A stretch of DNA of 64,000 nt, from NCBI RefSeq assembly GCF_001681715.1, contig NZ_LNWY01000012.1:310001-374000 (forward strand). The letters run 5' to 3'. The position numbers and the translations under genes were made by a program. Shown here piece by piece: positions 17,906-26,938 of this stretch. The DNA is from Tritonibacter mobilis. GTDB lineage: Bacteria; Pseudomonadota; Alphaproteobacteria; Rhodobacterales; Rhodobacteraceae. A model generated the notes under the pieces. The model was not told the DNA's origin. It searched no databases and saw nothing but the letters and a program-made list of their open reading frames with translations. Numbering within the stretch: position 1 is the first letter of the stretch; each line of letters opens with the position of its first letter.

Positions 17906-18631
17906 ATGAGCGCGCGCCCCCGCATTGCCATTCTCACGTCGCACGGCCAGCCGTCTGCGCCGCCGCCGCCGGAAATCCATCTCGCTGCGGTGGCCGCAGC
18001 GGTGCAGGATCATCTGCCGGGGTGGGATGTGCGGTCCGCAACCCTCTCGTCCAAAGGCTTTCTTGAGGCCGCCATGCGCGAGGATGGCGCGGTGATCTAC
18101 CCGTTTTTTATGGCGCGCGGCTGGTTCACCGGCAAGGTGCTGCCCGGCAGGCTCTCCGGCTGGCGCTACCGTATGGCGACGCCCTTTGGACTGGACCCTG
18201 CGCTCCCTGATCTCACAGTGGCGGCAATCCGCGCAGAACTGGCACGCCGGGGCTGGCAGCCCGAGGCCTCCGAGATTTTGCTGGCCGCCCATGGTTCTGC
18301 GCGCGGTCCAAAAGCCGCCGAGGCCGCCGAGGCTTTTGCCGCCAAGCTCCGCCCAGCCCTGCCCGGCCTGCGCCTAGTCACCGGGTTTGTCGAGCAACCG
18401 CCCTTTATCGCAGAGGCTGCGCGGGACTGTGGCCCCCAAACCCTCTGCCTGCCTTTCTTTGCGCAATCAGGTGCCCATGTGCGCCACGACATTCCCGAGG
18501 CCCTCGCTGAGGCCGGTTTTCAAGGCGACCTGCTGCCGGTCCTCGGTGCCCTGCCCGATGTGCCACGCCTGATCGCCAACGCCATCGAACGGGCGCAAGG
18601 GGACGAGATGTCACCGGTCGATATCGACTAG
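17906..18631 (+). CDS. CbiX / sirohydrochlorin chelatase family protein
   Basis: A 241-aa protein of the class II chelatase fold, which inserts cobalt, iron or nickel into tetrapyrroles. It is a two-lobed form: the first half has TSHGQPSAP (His13) and the second has LAAHGSARGP and PFFAQSGAHVRHDIPEAL. The ATG at 17906 follows TTTTAGGA. There are no other cobalamin or siroheme genes here, so the metal and substrate are uncertain. The conserved His positions make catalysis plausible. It is probably monocistronic, just upstream of tRNA-Gly in the divergent sense. Confidence 0.82.
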   Translation: MSARPRIAILTSHGQPSAPPPPEIHLAAVAAAVQDHLPGWDVRSATLSSKGFLEAAMREDGAVIYPFFMARGWFTGKVLPGRLSGWRYRMATPFGLDPALPDLTVAAIRAELARRGWQPEASEILLAAHGSARGPKAAEAAEAFAAKLRPALPGLRLVTGFVEQPPFIAEAARDCGPQTLCLPFFAQSGAHVRHDIPEALAEAGFQGDLLPVLGALPDVPRLIANAIERAQGDEMSPVDID

Positions 18632-18844
18632 AGATTGCGCATCTTCCAAGTGCTGCGCCCCTATCGGCCGTCACAACCTGTGTCTCAATCGGTGGCAATA
18701 TCATGCAGTTATGTTACTGCAGAACCTTGCAATTCTGCCTCGAACGGCCGCTACCAGAGATGTCAGAACTGCGTATAACTTGTGTCGACTTAGACAGCGC
18801 TGTAATGGCTGTCATAGTTGGTGCCGATCAGAGGCTATAGAAAC

Positions 18845-19264
18845 GTGCGCATTATTAAATCCCTTATTGCAAGCCTCTTTTTGCTACAGCCCGCGTACGC
18901 CGATGTTGTTGAGGTGCCCCTGCTATCCGATGGAACGGTGAACCTCGATGCGGTGATGTCGACCCTGAATTTCGCGTTCCCCATCCATTCAGATGGATCG
19001 CTTCCCACTGATTTCACTGGAGAAATGCTCGGAGAGAAGTTTTCAGGGCGAGTGATTGACGTTGACTCAAAGCAAGGCTTTACCCTCGCGATTGATGCTC
19101 CGACACATTCCGAGCATGGGAATTTTTTGATTGCAGTATTGGCGACCGACATCATCTGTCTTCGCAGCGGATCTTCACCTGGTCCCGTGCTTTGGAAGGA
19201 CACAAGAAAACGTGCTGGCACGATTTGGGAGGTCTCTACTTCCTGTGCTAGCGCAACTGATTGA
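18845..19264 (+). CDS. Small exported protein of unknown function
   Basis: A 139-aa product starting at a GTG at 18845 behind GAGG. The N-terminus (VRIIKSLIASLFLLQPAYA) is a convincing signal peptide, so the mature protein begins near DVVEVPLL and is periplasmic. It contains two cysteines (ICLRSG and STSCAS) that could form a disulfide. I recognise no family. Its GC content is lower than that of the flanking genes. Confidence 0.6.
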   Translation: MRIIKSLIASLFLLQPAYADVVEVPLLSDGTVNLDAVMSTLNFAFPIHSDGSLPTDFTGEMLGEKFSGRVIDVDSKQGFTLAIDAPTHSEHGNFLIAVLATDIICLRSGSSPGPVLWKDTRKRAGTIWEVSTSCASATD

Positions 19265-19625
19265 GCACACTTAACGTGAGTTCCATTTCCAAGATCATGC
19301 CTTTGAGGGCCAACCTCTAAAATCAGCTCCGCCCCGCGACCTGTGAATTCAGTTTTCAAAATTGAATGACCACAACACGGAGGTGGGTGTCGGCCCTGCC
19401 GCTTCTGCTGTGTGAAATCGGGTTATGTCCATCACTCCCGCTGCGCCACCTTTCAATTGGCATGGCTTTGCCGCCTCTCGCGTACGCGACAGTCAGTTCC
19501 ATCTGACATTCAACAGCCTCTCGCCCGCAGCCTTTGCCCGCACTGTCGATAATTTTTGATCAAATTCTCTTGCCAGAGCCATCTGGCCGCGCCAATGTGT
19601 CTTTAGCAAGACAAGGAGCACGCGC
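19265..19625. other. Intergenic region upstream of the amine-catabolic cluster
   Basis: These 361 bp contain no supported gene. The stretch before 19626 should hold the promoter of the glutamine-synthetase-like gene. AAGGAG lies seven bases before its ATG. I see no clear operator. Confidence 0.4.
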
Positions 19626-20945
19626 ATGGACCTCTCTGCGCTCAGAACAATCCGCATCGCCGCCTGTGACCTCAATGGACAGATGCGCGGCAAACGACTT
19701 CCCGCTGGTATGGCGGCAAAACTGGGCGAAGGCTCGGCCCGGATGCCGTTCTCGGTCCTGAACGTCGACATCTGGGGCCGCGACATCGAAGACAGCCCAC
19801 TGGTGTTTGAAACCGGCGATGCCGATGGCATCCTGTTGCCCACCAAACGCGGCGCGGTGCCGATGCCCTGGCTTGCGACCCCTTCGGCGCTGGTGCCGAT
19901 GAAAATGGTGCATGAAGACGGTCGCCCCTTCCTTGGCGATCCGCGTCAGGTGCTGGCGCATGTGCTGGACCGCTACACCGAAAAAGGCTGGCAGGTGGCC
20001 GCCGCAACGGAACTCGAATTCATCCTGATCGACGACGCGGGCACCGAACCGCTGCCGCCGATTGACCCTCTCACGGGGCGGGCGCTCGATCAGCAATCGG
20101 TGCTTTCGATTGCGGAACTGGACGCCTATGACGACTTCTTTACCGATCTCTATGACGGCGCTGAGGCGATGGGCATCCCGGCACAGGATGCGATTTCCGA
20201 GGCCGGTCTGGGCCAGTTTGAAATCAACCTGACCCATCAGGACGCCATGCGCGCCGCCGATGACACATGGCTCTTTAAGGCGCTGGTCAAAGGGGTCGCG
20301 CGCAAACATGGCTTTGCCGCAACCTTTATGGCCAAGCCCTACGCCGAGGAATCCGGCAACGGCATGCATGTGCATTTCTCGGTTGTGGATCGCGACGGCA
20401 ACAACATCTTTGACAATGGCGGCCCCGAGGGCACGCCTGCGCTGCACGCCGCCGTGGCGGGCTGCATCAACGCCATGCGCGACAGCACACTGGTTTTTGC
20501 TCCGCATGGCAATTCCTACGACCGTCTGGTGCCGGGCGCCCATGCCCCGACCTCTGCCGCCTGGGCCTATGAGAACCGCACTGCCGCCATTCGTATTCCC
20601 GGTGGCAGCCCCAAGGCGCGGCGCATCGAACACCGGGTCTCGGGCGGCGACATCAACCCCTATCTGATGCTGGCAACCGTCCTTGGCGCGGCCCTCATCG
20701 GCATGGAAGATGGCGCGACACCCCCGCCCCCCTCCGAGGGCAATATCTACGACATCGAAGGTCTGCCGCAGTTGGCCGGCAGCTGGGCCGAGGCGATTGA
20801 TCTGTTTGAAAACAGCCCCCTCATCGCGCGCATCCTGCCGCCAATGGCGATCCGCAATCTGGTGATGACCAAACGCCAGGAACTCCTTGGCTTTGCCGAG
20901 CGCCCGGCAGAGAGTCATTGGCTCTCGTGGCTGGAGGCCGTATGA
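19626..20945 (+). CDS. Glutamine synthetase-family ligase, PuuA-like (first copy)
   Basis: ATP-dependent gamma-glutamyl ligase, 439 aa, closer to PuuA-type enzymes than to GlnA because of its length and context. N-terminal beta-grasp residues are CDLNGQMRGKRLP. Metal and glutamate ligands lie in ATELEFIL, SEAGLGQFEINLTH and NGMHVHFSV, and the ATP site is near ENRTAAIRIPGG. It would join glutamate to an amine as the first step of gamma-glutamylated amine catabolism. An amidotransferase and a second ligase follow in the same direction. Confidence 0.9.
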   Translation: MDLSALRTIRIAACDLNGQMRGKRLPAGMAAKLGEGSARMPFSVLNVDIWGRDIEDSPLVFETGDADGILLPTKRGAVPMPWLATPSALVPMKMVHEDGRPFLGDPRQVLAHVLDRYTEKGWQVAAATELEFILIDDAGTEPLPPIDPLTGRALDQQSVLSIAELDAYDDFFTDLYDGAEAMGIPAQDAISEAGLGQFEINLTHQDAMRAADDTWLFKALVKGVARKHGFAATFMAKPYAEESGNGMHVHFSVVDRDGNNIFDNGGPEGTPALHAAVAGCINAMRDSTLVFAPHGNSYDRLVPGAHAPTSAAWAYENRTAAIRIPGGSPKARRIEHRVSGGDINPYLMLATVLGAALIGMEDGATPPPPSEGNIYDIEGLPQLAGSWAEAIDLFENSPLIARILPPMAIRNLVMTKRQELLGFAERPAESHWLSWLEAV

Positions 20946-21000
20946 GGCAGGGAGAGACCTCTGTGTCCTGCCCTTGTATTTTGATCATATTTGGTGACCT

Positions 21001-21681
21001 ATGAAGATCGGCATCCTGCAAACCGGCCACGCCCCAGACGAACTGAAATCCGCCTCCGGGAACTACGATGAAATGTTCCGCACGCTCCTTGATGGGCATG
21101 GGTTCAGCTTTGACACCTATCCGGTGCTGGATGGTGTGTTCCCCGATGGCGCGGAGGCGGCGGATGGCTGGCTTATCACCGGATCAAAACACGGCGCTTA
21201 CGAGGATCACGACTGGATTCCCCCGCTCGAAGACCTGATCCGCGAGATTCACGCGCGCAAGATGCCCTTGGTGGGGGTCTGCTTTGGCCATCAAATCATC
21301 GCGCAGGCCCTTGGCGGCAAGGTCGTGAAATATGACGGCGGCTGGAGCGTCGGCCATACCGAATACCGCCTGCATGGCGCGCCGGTGCAACTGAATGCCT
21401 GGCATCAGGATCAGGTGGTGGATCTCCCCGCCGAGGCCCGCGTGATCGGCAAGAGCGATTTCTGCGCCAATGCCTTTCTGGCTTATGGCGACCACATCTG
21501 GACCTCGCAGCCGCACCCGGAGTTCGAGAACAGCTTTGTCGACGGGCTGTTGCGCACCCGTGGCAAGGGCGTGGTGCCTGATGAACAACTCAACGCGGCC
21601 GGGGCCTCCCTCGACCGCCCGACCGATTCCAACCTGATAGCCAACGAGATTGCCGACTTCTTCAAGAAAGTGAGGACCTGA
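21001..21681 (+). CDS. Class I glutamine amidotransferase-like hydrolase
   Basis: A 226-aa class I amidotransferase domain. The nucleophile Cys94 lies in VGVCFGHQI, and the catalytic His and Glu lie in QPHPEFE. In this cluster it probably hydrolyses a gamma-glutamyl bond, the role of PuuD in E. coli, rather than feeding ammonia to a synthase. No synthase domain is attached. Its stop overlaps the next start (TGATG), so translation is coupled to the second ligase. Confidence 0.88.
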   Translation: MKIGILQTGHAPDELKSASGNYDEMFRTLLDGHGFSFDTYPVLDGVFPDGAEAADGWLITGSKHGAYEDHDWIPPLEDLIREIHARKMPLVGVCFGHQIIAQALGGKVVKYDGGWSVGHTEYRLHGAPVQLNAWHQDQVVDLPAEARVIGKSDFCANAFLAYGDHIWTSQPHPEFENSFVDGLLRTRGKGVVPDEQLNAAGASLDRPTDSNLIANEIADFFKKVRT

Positions 21682-23048
21682 TGCCCACCCCGACGCGCTG
21701 GCAAGAGCAACTGCCCGAAGCAGCCAAGACCTATCTGGAGGGCCGTCGTCTCGACGAGGTTGAATGCGTTATCTCAGACCTGCCGGGCATCGCCCGAGGC
21801 AAGGCGGTGCCAGCGTCAAAATTCGAAAAGCAGGACTATTTTCACCTGCCCGACAGCATCTTTTACCAAACCATCACCGGCGACTGGGCGGATGCCGCAG
21901 ACGAGGATGGCTGGATCGAAAAGGATATGATCCTGCGCCCGGACATGAGCACCGCCACGGCGGCTCCATGGACCGGCGACTGGACGCTTCAGGTGATCCA
22001 CGACGCCTATGACCGTGACGGTGACCCGATCCCGTTCAGCCCGCGCAACGTGCTGAAACATGTGGTTGGCCTCTATGAGGCGCAGGGCTGGAAACCCGTG
22101 GTGGCGCCTGAGATGGAATTCTATCTGGTGGCCCGCAACGTCGATCCTGCCCGTGACATCCAGCCGATGATGGGCCGCTCTGGCCGTCCGGCGGCGGCGC
22201 GTCAGGCCTATTCCATGACCGCCGTGGATGAATTTGGCCCGGTGATCGACGACATCTATGATTTTGCCGAGGCGCAAGGCTTTGAAATCGACGGCATCAC
22301 CCAAGAGGGCGGCGCGGGCCAGTTGGAAATCAACCTGCGCCACGGGTCTCCGGTGAAGCTCGCGGATGAGGTGTTTTACTTCAAACGTCTGATCCGTGAG
22401 GCGGCGCTGCGCCATGATTGCTTTGCAACTTTCATGGCGAAACCGATCGCGGATGAACCGGGCTCTGCCATGCATATCCACCATTCGGTGATCGATATTG
22501 AGAGCGGTGAAAACATCTTTTCCGGACCGCAAGGTGGCGAAACGGATGCGTTTTATCACTTTATCGCGGGGCTTCAGAACCACCTGCCCGCCGGACTGGC
22601 GGTGATGGCGCCTTATGTGAACTCTTATCGGCGCTATGTGAAGAACCACGCAGCCCCGATAAATCTGGAATGGGCGCGGGATAACCGCACCACCGGCATC
22701 CGGGTGCCCCTGTCCAGTGCCGCCTCGCGCCGGGTTGAAAACCGCATCGCAGGGATGGACTGCAACCCCTACCTCGGCATCGCGGTATCATTGGCCTGTG
22801 GCTATCTCGGCCTGATGGAAGAACGCCGCCCCACCCGCCAATTCAAGGGCGATGCCTATGAAGGCGAAGGCGATTTCCCACAAGTGATGGGTCAGGCGCT
22901 TGATCTCTTTGAGGAGTCAAATGCTCTGCATGAGGTGCTCGGCCCCGAATTCGCCCGCGTCTACAGCACGGTGAAACGCGCCGAATACGAGGAGTTCCTG
23001 CAAGTGATCTCGCCGTGGGAGCGCGAGCACCTGCTGCTGAACGTCTGA
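21681..23048 (+). CDS. Glutamine synthetase-family ligase, PuuA-like (second copy)
   Basis: Second gamma-glutamyl ligase of the cluster, 455 aa. Key segments are VISDLPGIARGKAVP at the N-terminus, APEMEFYLV, TQEGGAGQLEINLRHG, and SAMHIHHSVID for metal and substrate binding, then DNRTTGIRVPLSS for ATP. It differs clearly from the first copy, so the two are not a recent duplication and may act on different amines or form a mixed oligomer. It overlaps the amidotransferase gene by one base. Confidence 0.9.
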   Translation: MPTPTRWQEQLPEAAKTYLEGRRLDEVECVISDLPGIARGKAVPASKFEKQDYFHLPDSIFYQTITGDWADAADEDGWIEKDMILRPDMSTATAAPWTGDWTLQVIHDAYDRDGDPIPFSPRNVLKHVVGLYEAQGWKPVVAPEMEFYLVARNVDPARDIQPMMGRSGRPAAARQAYSMTAVDEFGPVIDDIYDFAEAQGFEIDGITQEGGAGQLEINLRHGSPVKLADEVFYFKRLIREAALRHDCFATFMAKPIADEPGSAMHIHHSVIDIESGENIFSGPQGGETDAFYHFIAGLQNHLPAGLAVMAPYVNSYRRYVKNHAAPINLEWARDNRTTGIRVPLSSAASRRVENRIAGMDCNPYLGIAVSLACGYLGLMEERRPTRQFKGDAYEGEGDFPQVMGQALDLFEESNALHEVLGPEFARVYSTVKRAEYEEFLQVISPWEREHLLLNV

Positions 23049-23162
23049 TCCATTGGTGCTGCGTCCAGTCTCGGGCGCGGCGCATTGGATATTTATGAGA
23101 AGCTGAAAGACCAGCCCCCTGCGATCAAACTCCAGGGGTGGCAGACCCATGAGGCCGACCCG

Positions 23163-24473
23163 ATGGCGCTGAACCTTCTGCACGCAAACGACCGCCCCGG
23201 CAAATACCCCCAAAGCTGGTATGCCGCCACCGCGACGCCGGGGGTACATTACCCCTCGCTTTCGGGCGGGGTGCGGGCGGATGTCTGCATTGTGGGCGCG
23301 GGCTATACGGGGCTTTCCGCAGCGCTGCATCTGGCCGAAGCAGGACGCTCGGTGGTGCTGTTGGATGCGCAGCGGGTGGGCTTTGGGGCGTCGGGGCGCA
23401 ACGGTGGCCAGCTTGGCTCCGGCCAGCGTCAGGACCAGGAAGCGCTGGAAAAAATGGTGGGGCAACAGGATGCCACCCATCTCTGGGCCTTGGGCGAAGA
23501 AGCCAAGGATCTGGTGAAATCCCTGATCGCCAAGCACCAGATCGACTGCAACCTGAAACCGGGCGTCGCTTGGACTGCGGAGAGCGCGCGGGACGTGCGA
23601 CATCTGCATGACTATGGCCACCACCTGCAAGACCGTTATGGCTATGATCAGATTGAGATTTTAGATCAAGACGCCTGTCATGCCATGTGCCCCTCACCCG
23701 CCTATAAAGGCGGCATTCTGGACCATGGTGCCGGGCATCTGCATCCGTTAAATTTTGCTCTCGGTCTCGCCCGTGCAGCAACTGCCGCAGGCGCGCAGAT
23801 TTATGAACGCAGCGAAGTCTTTGCCATCGAGGACGGCCCGCAGGTCGAGGTGCGCACCGGCGAGGGCACCGTGCGCGCCGATCATCTGATCCTCGCCTGT
23901 AATGGCTATCTTGGCGGCCTGAACGAACAGGTCGCCGCACGGGTGATGCCGATCAACAATTTTGTCGCCGCAACCGAGCCTCTGGGCGATGCCGCCGCGC
24001 AGGTTCTGGCCCGTGACGTGGCGGTGGCGGACAGCAAATTTGTGGTGAATTACTTCCGCCTCAGCCATGACAAGCGGCTATTGTTTGGCGGCGGCGAAAG
24101 CTATGGCTACCGCTTTCCCAGCGATATTGCCGCCAAGGTGCGCGGCCCAATGAGCGAGATCTTCCCGCATCTTCGCGATGTTAAGATCGACTACGCATGG
24201 GGCGGCACTCTTGGGATCACTATGAAACGGCTGCCCTATCTGGCACGGGTCTCGCCGCGCATCCTTTCGGCCTCTGGCTATTCCGGGCATGGGGTGGGCA
24301 CGGCCACCCATGCGGGCCGTCTGATGGCCGAGGCCGTTGCAGGCCAAAGCGACGGATTCAACACCATGGCCCGCATTCCCACCACGCCCTTTCCTGGCGG
24401 TGCGCGTATGCGCTCGCCGCTGCTGGTGCTGGCAATGACGTGGTTCTCATTGCGCGACCGGCTTGGGATCTGA
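23163..24473 (+). CDS. FAD-dependent amine oxidase, PuuB-like
   Basis: Flavin oxidoreductase of the DAO fold, 436 aa from the chosen ATG. The dinucleotide-binding motif is VCIVGAGYTGLSAALHLAEA, and the second FAD contact is GFGASGRNGGQLG, as in gamma-glutamylputrescine oxidase. A C-terminal SGYSGHGVGTATHAGRL closes the FAD site. The ATG at 23163 has GAGG upstream and gives the usual N-terminus ending in SWYAATA; the longer frame to 23085 would need a TTG. It would oxidise gamma-glutamylated amines made by the preceding ligases. Confidence 0.9.
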   Translation: MALNLLHANDRPGKYPQSWYAATATPGVHYPSLSGGVRADVCIVGAGYTGLSAALHLAEAGRSVVLLDAQRVGFGASGRNGGQLGSGQRQDQEALEKMVGQQDATHLWALGEEAKDLVKSLIAKHQIDCNLKPGVAWTAESARDVRHLHDYGHHLQDRYGYDQIEILDQDACHAMCPSPAYKGGILDHGAGHLHPLNFALGLARAATAAGAQIYERSEVFAIEDGPQVEVRTGEGTVRADHLILACNGYLGGLNEQVAARVMPINNFVAATEPLGDAAAQVLARDVAVADSKFVVNYFRLSHDKRLLFGGGESYGYRFPSDIAAKVRGPMSEIFPHLRDVKIDYAWGGTLGITMKRLPYLARVSPRILSASGYSGHGVGTATHAGRLMAEAVAGQSDGFNTMARIPTTPFPGGARMRSPLLVLAMTWFSLRDRLGI

Positions 24474-24500
24474 TCCGGCCTGTCGCGGGAGCCTTACCCG

Positions 24501-24589
24501 CAGTTTTAGATATCCAGGGGCTCAGCCCACAGTTTTGTATGCTCGGGGGCTCTGCCCACAGTTTTATATGTTCGGGGGCTCCGCCCCCG
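24501..24589. repeat. Three 29-bp tandem repeats ending in a GC-rich hairpin
   Basis: Three degenerate 29-bp units each begin CAGTTTT and continue into CGGGGGCTC.GCCC: 24501-24529, 24530-24558, 24559-24587. The last unit runs into CGGGGGC/GCCCCCG (24573-24589), which can fold as a 7-bp hairpin. They follow the oxidase stop directly. Confidence 0.8.
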
Positions 24590-24812
24590 GGACCCCCGAG
24601 GTATTTCTGAAAAGATGAAGCAGACCTAAATCCAGCGAATCTGGTTTATTACTCAACGGGCCGCTTGCCGCACTTTGAGGGCAAAAACCCCCGCCTGAAG
24701 GCAACAGTTTCGTGAAATTCCTGCCAACTAAACCCCTGAGTACAGGGGAATCCTTGGCTTCCTTGCGTCGTTGTTTTATAATTTTGAAAAGGTAAATTCA
24801 GGATTTTGAAAT
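24590..24812. other. Intergenic region upstream of the DegT aminotransferase gene
   Basis: No gene is seen. The sequence becomes AT-rich toward 24780-24810 (TTTTATAATTTTGAAAAGG), which should contain the promoter of the downstream gene, with TATAAT at 24777-24782. Confidence 0.45.
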
Positions 24813-26054
24813 ATGAAGCAGGCATCCTCCCCCCAAGTCCCGAACACCGAGGTTCCAAATGTGCATCAGGGCGAGCCAATCCCTGAGGCTGCGCGCGAAG
24901 CGATCGAGGCTTTGATGCAATCGGGCGATCTGTTTCGCTATACCGCGCCGCAGGATGCGCCGGTGTCGCTGCTTGAGACAGAGTTTGCCGAGCTTTTGGG
25001 CTCCAAATACGCGTTGGCGGTGTCGTCCTGCTCGGCGGCGCTGTTTTTGTCGCTGAAGGCGCTGGACCTGCCCCGGGATGCGCGGGTCTTGATCCCCGGC
25101 TTTACCTTTGCGGCGGTACCATCCTCGGTGGTGCATGCAGACTGCGTGCCGGTGCTCTGTGAGGTGGGCGAAAACTACCGCATCAATATGGCGGATTTCG
25201 AAGCCAAGCTCGATCAGGATATCGCGGCGGTGATCATCTCGCACATGCGCGGACATACCTCGGATATGGATGCGATCATGGCGCTCTGCGAGGCGCGTGA
25301 CATCCCCGTGGTCGAGGACGCGGCCCATTCGCTCGGCACCACATGGCATGGGCGCAATATTGGCACGCTTGGCAAGGTCGGGTGTTTTTCGTTCCAATCC
25401 TACAAGATGCTGAACGCCGGCGAAGGCGGTATTCTGGTCACCAATGACGCCGATGTGGTGGCGCGCGCGGTGATCATGTCCGGCGCCTATGAACACAACT
25501 GGCAGAAACACAAACCCGCCCGCGGCGACAACGGCACCGCGCTGGCAGAGGCTTTTGGCCGCTGGCAGAACCTGCTGCCGCTTTATAACCTGCGGATGAG
25601 CAACCTCTCGGCCGCTGTCATTCGCCCCCAGATCCCGGAGCTGGCGCGCCGGGTCGCGGATGGGCTGAAGAACCACGACTACGTGGCGGCAAAACTGAAT
25701 GCGCATGCCAATTTCCACGTCCCCGCGCCTTTGGTGCCGGAGCGGCGCGCCCCGGATTCGATCCAGTTCAATCTGGTCGGCATGGATGATGCGCAGATCG
25801 AAGCCTTTGCGCAGGCCACCGCAGACAAAGGTGTGAAGGTCCAGATCTTTGGCCGCTCCACCGACAATGCTCGTGCGTTCTGGAACTGGCAGTTTCTGAA
25901 GGATCTGCCGGAGCTGCCCGAAACCCGCGCCATGCTGATGCGCGCCTGCGACGTGCGCCTGCCGGTGCGGCTGACGCATGAGGAGCTGGATGTGATCGCG
26001 CAGATCATTTTGTCCTCGGTCGAGGAAACCATGGCCCGCGCTGCAGCGGCCTGA
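24813..26054 (+). CDS. DegT/DnrJ/EryC1/StrS-family PLP aminotransferase
   Basis: PLP-dependent sugar or amino-sugar aminotransferase, 413 aa, cytoplasmic. The PLP-binding Lys is K198 in FSFQSYKMLNAGEGG, the ring-stacking region is VEDAAHSLG, and the cofactor phosphate region is SCSAALFLSLKAL near residue 72. No nucleotide-sugar or polysaccharide genes accompany it, so its substrate is open. It stands alone with its own promoter-like upstream region and terminator. Confidence 0.88.
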   Translation: MKQASSPQVPNTEVPNVHQGEPIPEAAREAIEALMQSGDLFRYTAPQDAPVSLLETEFAELLGSKYALAVSSCSAALFLSLKALDLPRDARVLIPGFTFAAVPSSVVHADCVPVLCEVGENYRINMADFEAKLDQDIAAVIISHMRGHTSDMDAIMALCEARDIPVVEDAAHSLGTTWHGRNIGTLGKVGCFSFQSYKMLNAGEGGILVTNDADVVARAVIMSGAYEHNWQKHKPARGDNGTALAEAFGRWQNLLPLYNLRMSNLSAAVIRPQIPELARRVADGLKNHDYVAAKLNAHANFHVPAPLVPERRAPDSIQFNLVGMDDAQIEAFAQATADKGVKVQIFGRSTDNARAFWNWQFLKDLPELPETRAMLMRACDVRLPVRLTHEELDVIAQIILSSVEETMARAAAA

Positions 26055-26082
26055 CCGATCGGTCAGCCTTTCAAATTCCTCA

Positions 26083-26114
26083 GGGTCGCGTGAAGACGCG
26101 GCCCTTTCTTTTTT
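26083..26114 (+). terminator. Intrinsic terminator of the DegT gene
   Basis: Stem GGGTCGCG / CGCGGCCC (one wobble) with a six-base loop, followed by TTTCTTTTTT, 29 bp after the stop. Confidence 0.88.
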
Positions 26115-26137
26115 GATCTGCCTGTGCCACCTGCCCC

Positions 26138-26286
26138 CGCCGCGCGTCAGCGCGGCGCCCGGCCCAACTGGCGGCGCCACATCTTGATGTGGCGCCGCTG
26201 GACGGGAGCGCTCCCGCGCAGCTGCAGGACATCAAAGATGTCCTGCAGCCCCTTGGGCCGGGCAGCGCGCCTGCGGCGCGCTGCCC
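26138..26286. repeat. Serial-hairpin array between convergent genes
   Basis: Five consecutive perfect inverted repeats lie in 149 bp: CGCCGCGC/GCGCGGCG (26138-26157); GCGGCGCCACATC/GATGTGGCGCCGC with two-base loop (26171-26198); palindrome CGGGAGCGCTCCCG (26203-26216); GCTGCAGGACATC/GATGTCCTGCAGC with loop AAA (26221-26249); and GGGCAGCGCGCC/GGCGCGCTGCCC (26260-26286). None is followed by a T tract. The octamer GCTCCCGC at 26210-26217 recurs in the arrays at 43.3 and 59.5 kb. Confidence 0.85.
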
Positions 26287-26310
26287 TCCTCTCGGATTTC
26301 ACCGAACCAC

Positions 26311-26335
26311 AAAAAAGCCCCGGATGATCCGGGGC
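26311..26335 (-). terminator. Intrinsic terminator of phaR
   Basis: Stem GCCCCGG / CCGGGGC with a five-base loop. The AAAAAA at 26311-26316 becomes the U tract on the minus-strand transcript. It is 28 bp after the phaR stop. Confidence 0.88.
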
Positions 26336-26363
26336 CTTCTGATCGCTGGTGGCACTCTGCCGC

Positions 26364-26915
26364 TTAGCTCAGTTTGGAGAGCTTTTCCTGCAACTCCGCC
26401 AACTGGCGTTTGATGGCGCTGAGATCTTCTTCGCCTTCGGTGCCTGCGCCTTCTTCGCCGCCACCGGTCCAGCCGCCGCCAAAGCCGCCTGTCATCGCCT
26501 TGAGGAACGCCTCTTGCTGAGCTTTCATCGCCTCGAACCCCGGGATCTGCGCCATCGGGTTCATGGCGTTCATATTCTCCATCATCTTCGATTGGCTGTC
26601 GCGCAGCATATCGAATGAGGCCTGCAGGAACTGCGGCATCACCCCGCCACCGGGCACCATATAGCTGCGCACCAGATCATTGAGCACATTGACCGGCAGC
26701 ACGTTTTCGCCCCGGCTCTCATGTTCCGCAATAATCTGCAGCAGGTATTGGCGGGTCAGGTCATCGCCGGTCTTCAGGTCGAGGATCTGCACCTCGCGCC
26801 CGTCGCGGATAAAGCCCGCGATATCTTCCAGCGTCACATAATCGCTGGTCTCGGTGTTGTAGAGCCTGCGGCTGGCATAGCGTTTGATGAGCAGAGGCTT
26901 ATCCTGTTCCGCCAT
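26364..26915 (-). CDS. phaR: Polyhydroxyalkanoate synthesis repressor PhaR
   Basis: DNA- and PHB-binding repressor of granule-protein genes, 183 aa. The N-terminal PHB_acc DNA-binding domain is plain: IKRYASRRLYNTETSDYVTL, then LDLKTGDDLTRQYLLQII. The C-terminal part is Gly- and Met-rich (AMNPMAQIPGFEAMKAQQEAF), typical of this family. A 14-bp sequence 24 bp upstream of its start is repeated upstream of the phasin gene, which fits autoregulation. It is monocistronic with its own terminator. Confidence 0.95.
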   Translation of the reverse strand: MAEQDKPLLIKRYASRRLYNTETSDYVTLEDIAGFIRDGREVQILDLKTGDDLTRQYLLQIIAEHESRGENVLPVNVLNDLVRSYMVPGGGVMPQFLQASFDMLRDSQSKMMENMNAMNPMAQIPGFEAMKAQQEAFLKAMTGGFGGGWTGGGEEGAGTEGEEDLSAIKRQLAELQEKLSKLS

Positions 26916-26938
26916 TCTCTTTTCCCCCGGAATTCTGC

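Noticed and set aside
19560-20918. Long minus-strand frame opposite the first PuuA-like gene
   Set aside because: Antisense shadow of a well-supported ligase gene.
24501-24589. CRISPR array
   Set aside because: The 29-bp units are in direct tandem with no spacers and no cas genes.
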